From an uncultured Desulfobacteraceae bacterium (GTDB taxonomy: Bacteria; Desulfobacterota; Desulfobacteria; Desulfobacterales; Desulfobacteraceae), in NCBI GenBank assembly GCA_913041495.1, contig CAJWHT010000002.1:1-64000 (forward strand): a stretch of 64,000 bases of DNA, written 5' to 3'. Positions 1-9,225 of this stretch are shown one piece after another. The notes beneath the pieces are model-generated. The model had not been told where the DNA came from. It worked only from the letters and a program-made list of their open reading frames with translations, and did no database searches. The translations under genes were made by a program, and so were the position numbers. Position 1 is the first letter of the stretch; each line of letters opens with the position of its first letter.

Positions 1-9
1 AAGGAGAAG

Positions 10-948
10 ATGGCGCGGCAATTCGGCGCCACCAACTTCATCATGCACATCCTTATCATGTGTCTGATCTGGTCTGTGGTGGCTTCCTGCTGGGACCTGA
101 TCATGGGTTTTGCCGGGATCTTCTCCTTCGGGCAGGTGGCCTTTTTCGTCATCGGTTCCTATGCCTCGGCCATTATTTCCGCAAGGTTCGGTATCGCCCC
201 GATCTTCGCCGTCTTCGCTGCCGGCGGAATTTCCGCAGCCCTTGGTGTCCTGGTGGGATTGCCCTGCCTGAAGCTGAAAGGGGCCTACATCGCCCTTGTC
301 ACCTTTGCCGTCCACATGATTTTAGAACCCTTTCTTAAAGGGGATATCGGCCGGGCACTGGGTACCGGCGGCTCCCGCGGGATTCTCACTATCCAGCCCA
401 TGGAGATCCTGGGCTATACCTTTAACTCCGCAGACCCCATACCCTACTTTTACCTGCTCTTTTTTGTGGCGGTGGTCTGTTCGGGCATCATCTTCATGGT
501 GATCCGGTCCCATTGGGGCACGGCCTTTTTGGCGCTCAAAGATGCCGAAGACTTTGCCACCTGCCTGGGGGTGTCGTCATTCAAGTACAAGCTTTTGGTA
601 TTTGCCCTGACGTCCTTTCTCACCGGTATGATCGGCGGATTTTACGCCCATTACGTGGGCATGCTCTCCACCCGGATGCTGGGCATTGACCTTTTTGTCA
701 CCCTGATGGTCATCCTGGTCATCGGCGGGGTGGGCAAGTTTCCCGGTGCCGTTATCGGCGCCTTTATCACCATCGCCATCAACGAGTTACTCTCCCCCTT
801 GGGGCCCTACCGGCCTATCATACTGGGGGCCATGGTCATTATCCTTGTCCTGTTGCTGCCCGACGGCATCATCGGGCTTTACGAGTCCATATTTTCAAAA
901 AAGGAGAAAGAGAACGCGTATAAGGAAAAAGAAAAACAATTGGCGTAA
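10..948 (+). CDS. Branched-chain amino acid ABC transporter permease (LivM-type)
   Basis: 312 aa multi-TM ORF, AAGGAG SD at 1-6, LivM-like GxxxALxLKDxxxxAxCLGV region; followed by a Liv-type binding protein. Confidence 0.88.
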   Translation: MARQFGATNFIMHILIMCLIWSVVASCWDLIMGFAGIFSFGQVAFFVIGSYASAIISARFGIAPIFAVFAAGGISAALGVLVGLPCLKLKGAYIALVTFAVHMILEPFLKGDIGRALGTGGSRGILTIQPMEILGYTFNSADPIPYFYLLFFVAVVCSGIIFMVIRSHWGTAFLALKDAEDFATCLGVSSFKYKLLVFALTSFLTGMIGGFYAHYVGMLSTRMLGIDLFVTLMVILVIGGVGKFPGAVIGAFITIAINELLSPLGPYRPIILGAMVIILVLLLPDGIIGLYESIFSKKEKENAYKEKEKQLA

Positions 949-978
949 CGCGACAAACCCCAAATTTTAGGAGGCAAG

Positions 979-2202
979 ATGAGAAAAGCATTGGTTGTAG
1001 TCTTAAGTTTACTTTGCACCGTATTTTTTGCCGGCAGCAGTTTTGCCGGCGATACCATCAAGGTGGGGGTGCCCCTGGCCATGACCGGGCCCTATACCGA
1101 TACCGGTGACAATTACTGGAAGGGTATCAAGATGGCCATTGACGAGATCAACGAAGGCGGCGGTCTTTTGGGCAAACCGCTTGAACCCGTCCGCTTCGAC
1201 ACCCAGGAGTTTGCCCCGGAACGGGTCATGCAGGGTGCCGATTATCTGTGCGGACAGCTTAAGGTAGACTCCGTACACGCCGGTTGGGCCGGCTGGGGCC
1301 AGGATGTCCGGGCCTACGGCAAATACACCGCACCTTTCTTTGCCGACGACGGGTCCCAGGCCGCAGTTGACGTATTCAACCAGAACCGGGACCAGTACAA
1401 GAACATCTTCCAGCTAACCGACACCGGTATCAACCAGGCCCAGTCCATGTTTAACGTCCTCATGGCGCTGCCATACGAATATCCCAATAAAAAGGCCGTC
1501 ATCATCACGGCTGACGACGCCTGGGGCACCGAAGTGGGGGACACCCTGAAAGACAATTTCAAGAAAAAGGGCTGGAAAGTGGCCATGCATGAACTGGTGC
1601 CCTATGGCACCAACCAGTGGGGCCCCTTGCTGACCAAAATCCGCAAAATCAAACCGGCCATCATCCACGTGGAGATTGTCTCCGCCCAGGAGGTGATCAC
1701 CTTCTTTCGCCAGTTCATGAAGCGGCCCACCAACTCTATCCTCTCCTATGGATACTCCCTGGTTCCCAGGGAAGTGGTCGGCACCATGGGTAAAGAGGCG
1801 GACGGCCTCATCGGTGAAGTGCCTACTGCCATGCCCACCCCTGAAGCCCCCACCCCTGAAGCGCAGGCCTGGCTGGATAAATTCCAGGGGATCTGGGGAC
1901 ATCTTCCCCAGGCCGGCTCCTGGGCCGCCTACAGTGGTGTCAAAGCCTGGGCCGCGGCTGCCGCAGCCGTGGGGGATGTGACAAACCATGATGCCATCTC
2001 CGATTACATTGCCGCCAACGGCTACAAGGGCGAGACCGGCATGTGGAAATGGGATGAGAACCACGTCATGAGAGCCGGCGGCGATGTGCCCATCGGGCAC
2101 TACCAGGTGCAGAACGGCGAGATGATCGCCATTTTTACCGATCCCCCTGCCAAACCCTATAAGAATTATAAGTTCATCGTTCCCAGATGGATTAAGCAGT
2201 AA
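979..2202 (+). CDS. Branched-chain amino acid-type ABC transporter substrate-binding protein
   Basis: Signal peptide, IKVGVPLAMTGPYTDTG... periplasmic binding fold type I motif; AGGAGG SD. Confidence 0.88.
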   Translation: MRKALVVVLSLLCTVFFAGSSFAGDTIKVGVPLAMTGPYTDTGDNYWKGIKMAIDEINEGGGLLGKPLEPVRFDTQEFAPERVMQGADYLCGQLKVDSVHAGWAGWGQDVRAYGKYTAPFFADDGSQAAVDVFNQNRDQYKNIFQLTDTGINQAQSMFNVLMALPYEYPNKKAVIITADDAWGTEVGDTLKDNFKKKGWKVAMHELVPYGTNQWGPLLTKIRKIKPAIIHVEIVSAQEVITFFRQFMKRPTNSILSYGYSLVPREVVGTMGKEADGLIGEVPTAMPTPEAPTPEAQAWLDKFQGIWGHLPQAGSWAAYSGVKAWAAAAAAVGDVTNHDAISDYIAANGYKGETGMWKWDENHVMRAGGDVPIGHYQVQNGEMIAIFTDPPAKPYKNYKFIVPRWIKQ

Positions 2203-2277
2203 GGGAGGCAGGCCAAGGGCGATATCGTCTTTGTAGAAGTAAGCCACAAGAGTCTAACGAAAAAAAGCGTCAAACAA

Positions 2278-2319
2278 ATGGCCGTCCTTCTTTCCGTGCA
2301 GGGTAACAAGGACGGCCAT
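2278..2319. terminator. Inverted repeat ATGGCCGTCCTT...AAGGACGGCCAT, possible terminator
   Basis: 12-bp perfect stem (2278-2289 / 2308-2319) between two genes; poor U tract. Confidence 0.5.
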
Positions 2320-2378
2320 TCTTATTTAAACCGGGCCGGCTGCACCAAAAGCCGGGCCAATTCAAGGAGAGAGTATAG

Positions 2379-4001
2379 ATGAAAATCCGTTTCAACGCAA
2401 TTACGGTCCTTGTGCTGTCTTTTTTCCTTTTTACCGGCTGCGCCGCAAAGCAGTCTGAACTTGGAAGGACAACATCCAAACCCAAAAATGTGATTTTGAT
2501 TATCGGTGACGGCATGGGGCCGGAACAGGTGGGCATGCTGCTTACCTATGCCCGTCAGGCAAAGGAGCCCGTACTGGCAGACCGGCTCACCGGGTTCGAC
2601 AAACTCATGGACCAGGGCGGCAGCATGGGGCTGTCCATGACCTATGCCGACAATGTGCTTGTGGTGGATTCCGCGGCGTCAGGCAGTCAGATGGCCACCG
2701 GCAAATTCGCCGGTTCCGAGATGATCGGCCTGGATCATAACGGAAACCGGGCAGAGACTGTTCTGGAACGGGCCAAAGCCGCCGGAAAATCCACCGGCCT
2801 GATATCCGATACCCGGGTGACCCATGCCACCCCGGCCGCCTTCGCCGCCCACCAGGCCCATCGTAAAATGGAAAATGAAATTGCCGCAGAAATGCTGGCA
2901 CTGGGGCCGGACGTAATGCTGGGCGGCGGTTTGCGTCACTGGATTCCGAAATCTGCCAACGACAAGGCCTCTGCCGTTAGAAAATCACTTCAAGAGATGA
3001 CCGAAGGCGCCGTCCGGATCAAATCCAAGCGTAAGGATGACAGAAACCTGGTTGAGGAAGCAAAGGCCAAAGGATACAGCCTTGCATTTACCAAAGGGCA
3101 GATGGAGGCTGTTTCGGGAAAACTTTTGGGACTCTTTTCATACTCGGCCATGCCCGATGCGATTAGAGTAAGCAACGCCCTTGATGATCCGAAAAGAAAA
3201 ACACCGACCCTCAAGGAAATGTCCGCAAAGGCCATCGACATCCTGTCCCGAAACGACAATGGTTTTTTCCTGATGGTGGAAGCCGGCTTGATTGACTGGG
3301 CCGCCCATTACAACGATGCCGGTCTCATGCTTCACGAAATGATGCGGATCGATGAAACCGTTAACTACGTCCTGGACTGGGCAAAAGACAGGGACGACAC
3401 TCTGGTCATCGTCACCGCCGATCACACCACCGGCGGTTTCGGCTTCAGCTATACCGGAAAGAGCATTCCTAAACCCAGGTCGCTGTCCGGTGAGATGTTT
3501 AAAGACAGAAAACACAAGCCGAACTATAACTTTGGGGATCCTGCGATACTGGACAAGCTCTATGCCCAGCAGTTGAGCTATACTGATATCTTCAAAAAAT
3601 TTGACCGGCTTTCAGACGCTGATAAAACCCCTGCTGCCCTGGCCGATTTGATTAATGAGTACACCTCATTTCCGATTACACAGACCCAGGCCGCACGAAT
3701 TCTTGAGACCGAGGACAATCCGATCTATAAAAAAGGCCACAGTTACTTAGGTTCCAAAACCGTTCCTAAACTGGACAATAAAGATGCCTTTTTTGTTTAC
3801 CAGTTATACGACAACCGCCAAAACCTGCTGGCCCTGGAAGTGGCTTCAGACCAGCATGTGGTCTGGAACACCGGCACCCATACCAGCACACCGGTCCTGG
3901 TATTTTCAAAAGGTCCCGGCGGATCACAGGTGCCGTTTACAGGTATTATGCACCATACGGATCTGGGACAACGTGCCATGGATGCGGTAACTGTGCCCTA
4001 A
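2379..4001 (+). CDS. Alkaline phosphatase family lipoprotein
   Basis: Lipobox LFTGC; NVILIIGDGMG, DSAASGSQMATG, TADHTTGGF and GTHTSTPVLVFSKGP motifs. Confidence 0.9.
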   Translation: MKIRFNAITVLVLSFFLFTGCAAKQSELGRTTSKPKNVILIIGDGMGPEQVGMLLTYARQAKEPVLADRLTGFDKLMDQGGSMGLSMTYADNVLVVDSAASGSQMATGKFAGSEMIGLDHNGNRAETVLERAKAAGKSTGLISDTRVTHATPAAFAAHQAHRKMENEIAAEMLALGPDVMLGGGLRHWIPKSANDKASAVRKSLQEMTEGAVRIKSKRKDDRNLVEEAKAKGYSLAFTKGQMEAVSGKLLGLFSYSAMPDAIRVSNALDDPKRKTPTLKEMSAKAIDILSRNDNGFFLMVEAGLIDWAAHYNDAGLMLHEMMRIDETVNYVLDWAKDRDDTLVIVTADHTTGGFGFSYTGKSIPKPRSLSGEMFKDRKHKPNYNFGDPAILDKLYAQQLSYTDIFKKFDRLSDADKTPAALADLINEYTSFPITQTQAARILETEDNPIYKKGHSYLGSKTVPKLDNKDAFFVYQLYDNRQNLLALEVASDQHVVWNTGTHTSTPVLVFSKGPGGSQVPFTGIMHHTDLGQRAMDAVTVP

Positions 4002-4092
4002 CGGTTTCTCCAGGTAATTGTTCACCCCCAAAGCCGGCCCGGGTTTTGGCGCTGCCCCGGGCCGGCCAACATAGTAAATGAAAGGCAACGAT

Positions 4093-4299
4093 ATGGCACA
4101 GCATGGAGATAAACTGGAGAGAACCTGCCAGCTCTGGGGCTGGGGATTGTTTATCATCTCAGCCCTGTTCTTTTGCTGGGGCAGCCTGAAAGCCGGCGAT
4201 ATGATCGGCTTTCTGGGTGCCTTTTTCTTCCTGGTGGCCTGTATTGTGTTCCTGATTCCCTTTGTGTTCAACAGCCCCGATCATAGCAAACATCAATGA
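4093..4299 (+). CDS. Small two-TM membrane protein, function unknown
   Basis: ORF 4078-4299; start at 4093 (MAQHGDK...) preferred because of upstream GAAAGG. Confidence 0.5.
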   Translation: MAQHGDKLERTCQLWGWGLFIISALFFCWGSLKAGDMIGFLGAFFFLVACIVFLIPFVFNSPDHSKHQ

Positions 4300-4437
4300 A
4301 TGATGCGTTACACCGCCGCCCCTTCTCTGGATGGCTTTTGTAAACCGCGTGAAATTTGACTTCACTTGGTAGATACATTACGATTGCTAGGTTCCATCAT
4401 GATATAGATCCATGACGATAATTCCGGAAGGGATGTA

Positions 4438-6198
4438 ATGGGGTTGCGGCATCTGAAATTGAATTACAGGTTTTTTTGTTTGCTGGCCTTGGCCGTGGTG
4501 CTACTGGTGGCTGATGTGCATGCCGGTGACCGGTTGCTGCGGGTTTCCCGGGAGCGTTCGGAAGATCTTCTGGCCCCATATATGGACGTGCTTGAAGATC
4601 CCGGGGGGCACCTGACCTGGAGAGAGATTCAGGAAACTGTCCAGGCGCAACGTTTCCTTCCCCTGCACGAAGACGGATTGAATTTCGGGCTGTCCGAATC
4701 GGTTTTCTGGCTCCGGTTCCATGTGGGAACCGAATTGGGAAATCGTGGAGCGGTGTCCATTGACCGGATATTCACCCCGGGGGCCGGATTTCCGGGCCGG
4801 CTTCGCTGGACGCTATACGACGGCCCAACCGGCAGTTTGATTGCGGACAACCGGACCGGGCACCATGACAATGAAATGGTGGAAATGGACATTGGGCCCG
4901 GCACCCGTCATTATTATCTAAAGATAGGGTCCGACACCGCCCTGGTGCTCAGACCTAAGCTTAGTACCTGGTATGACTGTCTTGAGCAAAGCCGTCTTGC
5001 AGCCATTGGCTTCGGCCTCTTTTTCGGTATCATCGGTGCGGTGGCCGTATACAACCTCCTGCTCTATTTTTCCTTCAATGACCTGAGCTATCTGTGGTAT
5101 GTGATCCATCTGGTCTGTGTCATCCTTTACTTCATGGGGATCAACGGCCTGACAGGGCAGTATGTTATTAAAGGTAATTCTGACCTGGTGGGGTTGCTGA
5201 ACCGGTCTTTTTTAGGGGGGATGGCAGCTTCCATGGCCCTGTTGACCCGGTCTTTTCTCATGACCCGGATACTGGCCCCCCGGATTGATAGGATGTTTTT
5301 GGCCCTCTGCGGCCTGACCTGCATACTCATTGTCTTAAATACCGTTGTTGCTGCCCGGTTTGTGAATACGTTGCTGAGCCTGCTGGGCATCGTCATCCCC
5401 GTGATGATGGTCCTGGCTTCATGGCGGAGCAAGTCCTTGGGGTTCAAGCCTGCCCGTCTGTACATGGTGGCATGGGGAATTTTCGTGATCGGTGCCATGT
5501 CCTTTGCTTTGACCGCTTCGGGCACCATCTCCTTTTCCCTTCCCGGCTTTTATGCCTTTCAGGGGGGCTGTGCCGTTGCCGCTGTGCTTCTCTCTTTTGC
5601 CCTGGGCAATAGAATCCAGGCCCTGCGCACCGAACAGGCCGCCCTGAAGAAAAAGGAAAAGGATCTGCGGCGGCTGGCCGCCATTGATCCGCTCACCGGT
5701 GCGGCCAACCGGCGGTCGTTTATGACCTGTGGTGCTGAGGCACTGGAAGCTACGCGAAAATCCGGGCAGCCCTTTTCTCTGCTTATGGTGGATGTGGATC
5801 ATTTTAAAGCGGTCAACGATACCTACGGTCATTCCGCCGGGGATCTGGTTTTGAAAAATCTGGTCCGGGTCTGTGCCGGCATCCTGAGAGACACGGATAT
5901 TTTCGGACGGTTGGGCGGGGAAGAATTCGGGGTTATCCTCCCTGATACGGACGGCAAGGCAGCTGCCACCATCGGCAACCGGTTAAGGCAGGCCTTGGCA
6001 GCCACATCGGTAAGCTCCGGAGGGGATACGATCTTTGTTACCATCAGCCTTGGTCTGGCTGTGGACAGCCGGGGGATGGATACCCTGGAGCAAATCATCG
6101 TCCGGGCGGACGCGGCGCTTTACAAGGCGAAAGCCCGGGGCCGGAACTGTCTGGTTCCTTCTGAGATCCATCCGGGTGTCGTGAATGTGTCTAAGTGA
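4438..6198 (+). CDS. 7TM-DISM-type sensor diguanylate cyclase
   Basis: N-terminal extracellular sensor, about 7 TM segments, C-terminal GGDEF with intact GGEEF (GRLGGEEFGVILP). Confidence 0.88.
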   Translation: MGLRHLKLNYRFFCLLALAVVLLVADVHAGDRLLRVSRERSEDLLAPYMDVLEDPGGHLTWREIQETVQAQRFLPLHEDGLNFGLSESVFWLRFHVGTELGNRGAVSIDRIFTPGAGFPGRLRWTLYDGPTGSLIADNRTGHHDNEMVEMDIGPGTRHYYLKIGSDTALVLRPKLSTWYDCLEQSRLAAIGFGLFFGIIGAVAVYNLLLYFSFNDLSYLWYVIHLVCVILYFMGINGLTGQYVIKGNSDLVGLLNRSFLGGMAASMALLTRSFLMTRILAPRIDRMFLALCGLTCILIVLNTVVAARFVNTLLSLLGIVIPVMMVLASWRSKSLGFKPARLYMVAWGIFVIGAMSFALTASGTISFSLPGFYAFQGGCAVAAVLLSFALGNRIQALRTEQAALKKKEKDLRRLAAIDPLTGAANRRSFMTCGAEALEATRKSGQPFSLLMVDVDHFKAVNDTYGHSAGDLVLKNLVRVCAGILRDTDIFGRLGGEEFGVILPDTDGKAAATIGNRLRQALAATSVSSGGDTIFVTISLGLAVDSRGMDTLEQIIVRADAALYKAKARGRNCLVPSEIHPGVVNVSK

Positions 6199-6230
6199 CT
6201 AACAGGGAGATTACCCCCTGATAGTCACTT
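6193..6230. terminator. Hairpin AAGTGACTAaCAGGG...CCCTGaTAGTCACTT overlapping the stop codon of the GGDEF gene
   Basis: 14 paired bases with one mismatch (6193-6207 / 6216-6230), between convergent ORFs. Confidence 0.55.
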
Positions 6231-6276
6231 GTATAACGAAACATGCGTTGTGAGTTTTTGTTGGTCTCCGGTGTTA

Positions 6277-6387
6277 CTACCCCTGCTGTCTTTCCTTTGC
6301 ATCGGTGTCTTTGTGGATAACACTTCCGCTGTAAATGAGGCAGAACAGGGATATTCCCAAAATAATCAATCCAATATCCTGATACAT
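6277..6387 (-). CDS. 36-aa single-TM small protein (MYQDIGLIILGISLFCLIYSGSVIHKDTDAKERQQG)
   Basis: Strong SD on the minus strand (AAAAAGGAGAATACC-ATG); hydrophobic N-terminal helix and charged tail. Confidence 0.5.
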   Translation of the reverse strand: MYQDIGLIILGISLFCLIYSGSVIHKDTDAKERQQG

Positions 6388-6616
6388 GGTATTCTCCTTT
6401 TTATGGGTGTTGCAATCGTACTTCAATGCATCTGCAATTCCTGTTCCATCATTGAGCGGCAGAGCAGGAGAGCCGCTGTATTGGATATGATCGGGATATT
6501 CGGTCAATCCGGTGTGGGATACCTGCCAAACTTCGGGTGGTGAAATATCACTGTTTTTGCGCTATAATACCGGAAGTTAAAAAAAGATAGGCTCAGAAGT
6601 CCTGGGGAAAGCAGGG

Positions 6617-7447
6617 TCAGGCCAGTCCGAACTTCTTTTTTAAGATCCGGTCCAGAATTTTTGTGGGCAGCCATTTTTTCATCATGGGAATCATGGCGCT
6701 CATTTTTCCCAGCCGGACCACGGCATCCGGCTCATCTGAAAGGATGTGGTCCGCAAGGGCGGATGCGAAGACATCCGTCGGTGTGGCATCTTTTTGAGAG
6801 GCATTGGCACGGGCCTCGATAGCCGCCTTCATGGGCAGATACCAGGAGGTATCCTTCAGCACACGGGCAATGGTCTTTCCGGCAGCATTGCCGAAATCGG
6901 ACCGGATGGCTCCGGGCTGCACCGTCATTACATGGATGCCGAAGCCTGTAAGTTCCATGCGCAAGGCATCGGACAGGGCATGCAAGGCGGCTTTTGACGC
7001 GCAGTACGCCCCGGAAAATGGTGTGGGCGTGATGCCGGAGATGGAACCGATATTCACGATCATCCCGCTCCCTTTTTCTTTCATGGTCCGGGCAGCCTGG
7101 GCTGCCAGGGTCATCGGGGCGACCACGTTGGTATCAAGTTGCCTGATCAGTTCATCCCGGGGCAGTTCGATGGCCGGGCCGATCAGGGCATAACCCGCAT
7201 TGTTGATCAGGATGTCGATGCCGCCTTCTTGGGCGATAACTGCATCAATCACCTGTGCCCCCTGATCCGGATCCGTAACGTCGAGGCAATGGGTTGCCAT
7301 GTCCATGCGTTCAAGGTCTTCTATGTCTGCAAGGGTTCTTGCCGTGGCTGCAACCCGGCATCCCCGTTCATGCAGAGCAATGCTTAAGGCCCTGCCGATG
7401 CCTGATGAACATCCTGTGATCAATACCACTTTAGGCTTGGGTACCAT
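6617..7447 (-). CDS. Short-chain dehydrogenase/reductase
   Basis: TGCSSGIGRAL, NNAG and YCASK motifs. Confidence 0.9.
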   Translation of the reverse strand: MVPKPKVVLITGCSSGIGRALSIALHERGCRVAATARTLADIEDLERMDMATHCLDVTDPDQGAQVIDAVIAQEGGIDILINNAGYALIGPAIELPRDELIRQLDTNVVAPMTLAAQAARTMKEKGSGMIVNIGSISGITPTPFSGAYCASKAALHALSDALRMELTGFGIHVMTVQPGAIRSDFGNAAGKTIARVLKDTSWYLPMKAAIEARANASQKDATPTDVFASALADHILSDEPDAVVRLGKMSAMIPMMKKWLPTKILDRILKKKFGLA

Positions 7448-7633
7448 AGATCCCTCCTGACAACACTGTCGTGTTTTAGCCTTCTCTTTGAGCGTTCAAA
7501 GATAATTGATCATCATCACTTTAAAACGGGTATAATCCATCTGGAAAATTACTTCCAGAATTATTCACAGAGCCTGTGGCCTTCTTTTATGATAAAAGAT
7601 AAGAAAAGGGACGGGAGGATTGTTCGGAAAGCC

Positions 7634-8080
7634 ATGTATTTTAAAATAACATATTCAGCCATCTACAACTGGAAAGGTACGGGGACTGAAAGAGAGCAGA
7701 ACGATCCAAGCCTGATGGATTCGTTCTGCCACCTTATTATCGCCCACGAAGCCACCAGCGGAACGGCCTGGGTGCTCCTGATTGACCAGGGGGACGATGC
7801 CGGTGTATCGGCAACCAATTGTGTTGAATATATACTTCCCAGGATCTGTGAGCGATTCACCCTGGAAGTCTCCAATATCCGCGCGTTTGAAGTATGGCCG
7901 CATCATAAGGATGATCCAAGGCTCAAATACACGGAAATCGTCATATCTGATATGGGGTTTAACGATTCGGGGGACTGGGTGCTTCGAAACGCCTGGCGTC
8001 CTGCAGATCGCCAGGATGCTATGATTCTGGATCAGCTCATTGAAACGGTGGGGGAAAAAGTCATCCGGGAGGAGATATAG
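7634..8080 (+). CDS. Hypothetical protein
   Basis: ORF 7589-8080, probable start MYFKITYS at 7634; no recognised family. Confidence 0.45.
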   Translation: MYFKITYSAIYNWKGTGTEREQNDPSLMDSFCHLIIAHEATSGTAWVLLIDQGDDAGVSATNCVEYILPRICERFTLEVSNIRAFEVWPHHKDDPRLKYTEIVISDMGFNDSGDWVLRNAWRPADRQDAMILDQLIETVGEKVIREEI

Positions 8081-8184
8081 GAATTCGCAGGCTTTCTTGA
8101 AAAGCACTTGATCCGCCGGGACCATTGATGCTAACTTTTCGTTGCAGTGCCGACCCCGATTTAATCAGCAAGGACATTCTTCTT

Positions 8185-9225
8185 ATGGCTTTTTTAAACG
8201 ATGTTGCATCCATTTTTTCATCCCCGAAATCTCTCATCACCACCATCGATTCACACACCGAAGGTGAGGCCACGCGTCTGATTGTGGATGGTGTCGGAGC
8301 GGTTCCCGGCGATACCATGTCTGATAAACTGGACTATTTCAAGGCACATTACGATTATGTCCGCTGTCTGACCACCAAGGAACCCCGAGGATCCAGGAGT
8401 ATCCTTGCGGCCATGGTCACCGAGGGGGTGACCCCGGGGGCGGCATTCGGGTTGATCTATATGGATGCCAAGCGGTATCCGTACCTCTGCGGCCATGCCA
8501 CCATCGGGGCGGTGGTCACCCTTGCCAGAACCGGTTTCCTGGAACTTGTTGAAGGGGAAAACCAGGTGCTGGTGGATACCCCTTCCGGCGTTATGGATGC
8601 AAGGGCCCAGGTTGTGAACGGCGAGGTGATCTCTGTGGCCATCAATATGGTGCCCGCCTTTGTCCATGACACGGACCGTGAAATTGAGGTGCCCGGGTAC
8701 GGGCGTATCGTGGTGGATCTGGTTTGCACCGGCGGATACTTTGCCATGGTGGACAGTGATCTTTTGGGGATATCCCCGGTGATGGACAACCGTAAACAAT
8801 TGGTGGACCTGGGGATGAAAATTATCGATGCGGCCAACGAGCAACTGACGGTAGTCCATCCCCTGCGGCCCGAGGTCAATACCATTGATGTCACGGAATT
8901 CCACACCTCAACCCATGACGGAGACGGCCATTGGGGACGAGGGGTGGTGGTCTACGGCGAATCCCATATGGACCGGTCCCCCTGCGGCACGGGAACAGCG
9001 GCCAAGCTGGCCCTTCTTTGCCACCGGGGGAAACTGGGGATGCACCAGGCCTACCGGAACTTAAGCCCCTTAGGTACCGCCTTTGACGCCGACGTGGTGG
9101 ACCAAACCGATATCGGCGGTAAAACAGCATATGTCGCACGGATTAAAGGCCGGGCATGGATCACCGGCCTTCACTATTTTTCCCTGGACCCCACCGATCC
9201 CTTTACGCAAGGATATATCGTATGA
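8185..9225 (+). CDS. Proline racemase / 4-hydroxyproline epimerase family protein
   Basis: DSHTEGEATRLIVDG; both catalytic Cys contexts present (YLCGHATIG and DRSPCGTGTAAK); start 8185 with AAGGA SD. Confidence 0.88.
   Translation: MAFLNDVASIFSSPKSLITTIDSHTEGEATRLIVDGVGAVPGDTMSDKLDYFKAHYDYVRCLTTKEPRGSRSILAAMVTEGVTPGAAFGLIYMDAKRYPYLCGHATIGAVVTLARTGFLELVEGENQVLVDTPSGVMDARAQVVNGEVISVAINMVPAFVHDTDREIEVPGYGRIVVDLVCTGGYFAMVDSDLLGISPVMDNRKQLVDLGMKIIDAANEQLTVVHPLRPEVNTIDVTEFHTSTHDGDGHWGRGVVVYGESHMDRSPCGTGTAAKLALLCHRGKLGMHQAYRNLSPLGTAFDADVVDQTDIGGKTAYVARIKGRAWITGLHYFSLDPTDPFTQGYIV

Noticed and set aside
1414-2247. 277-aa minus-strand ORF opposite the Liv binding protein
   Set aside because: Antisense shadow ORF with G/H/D-rich composition and no family motif.
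4033-4066. GC-rich inverted repeat GCCGGCCCGGG/CCCGGGCCGGC after the alkaline phosphatase gene
   Set aside because: Could be a terminator, but there is no U tract and it is compositionally expected in GC-rich sequence; not strong enough to call.
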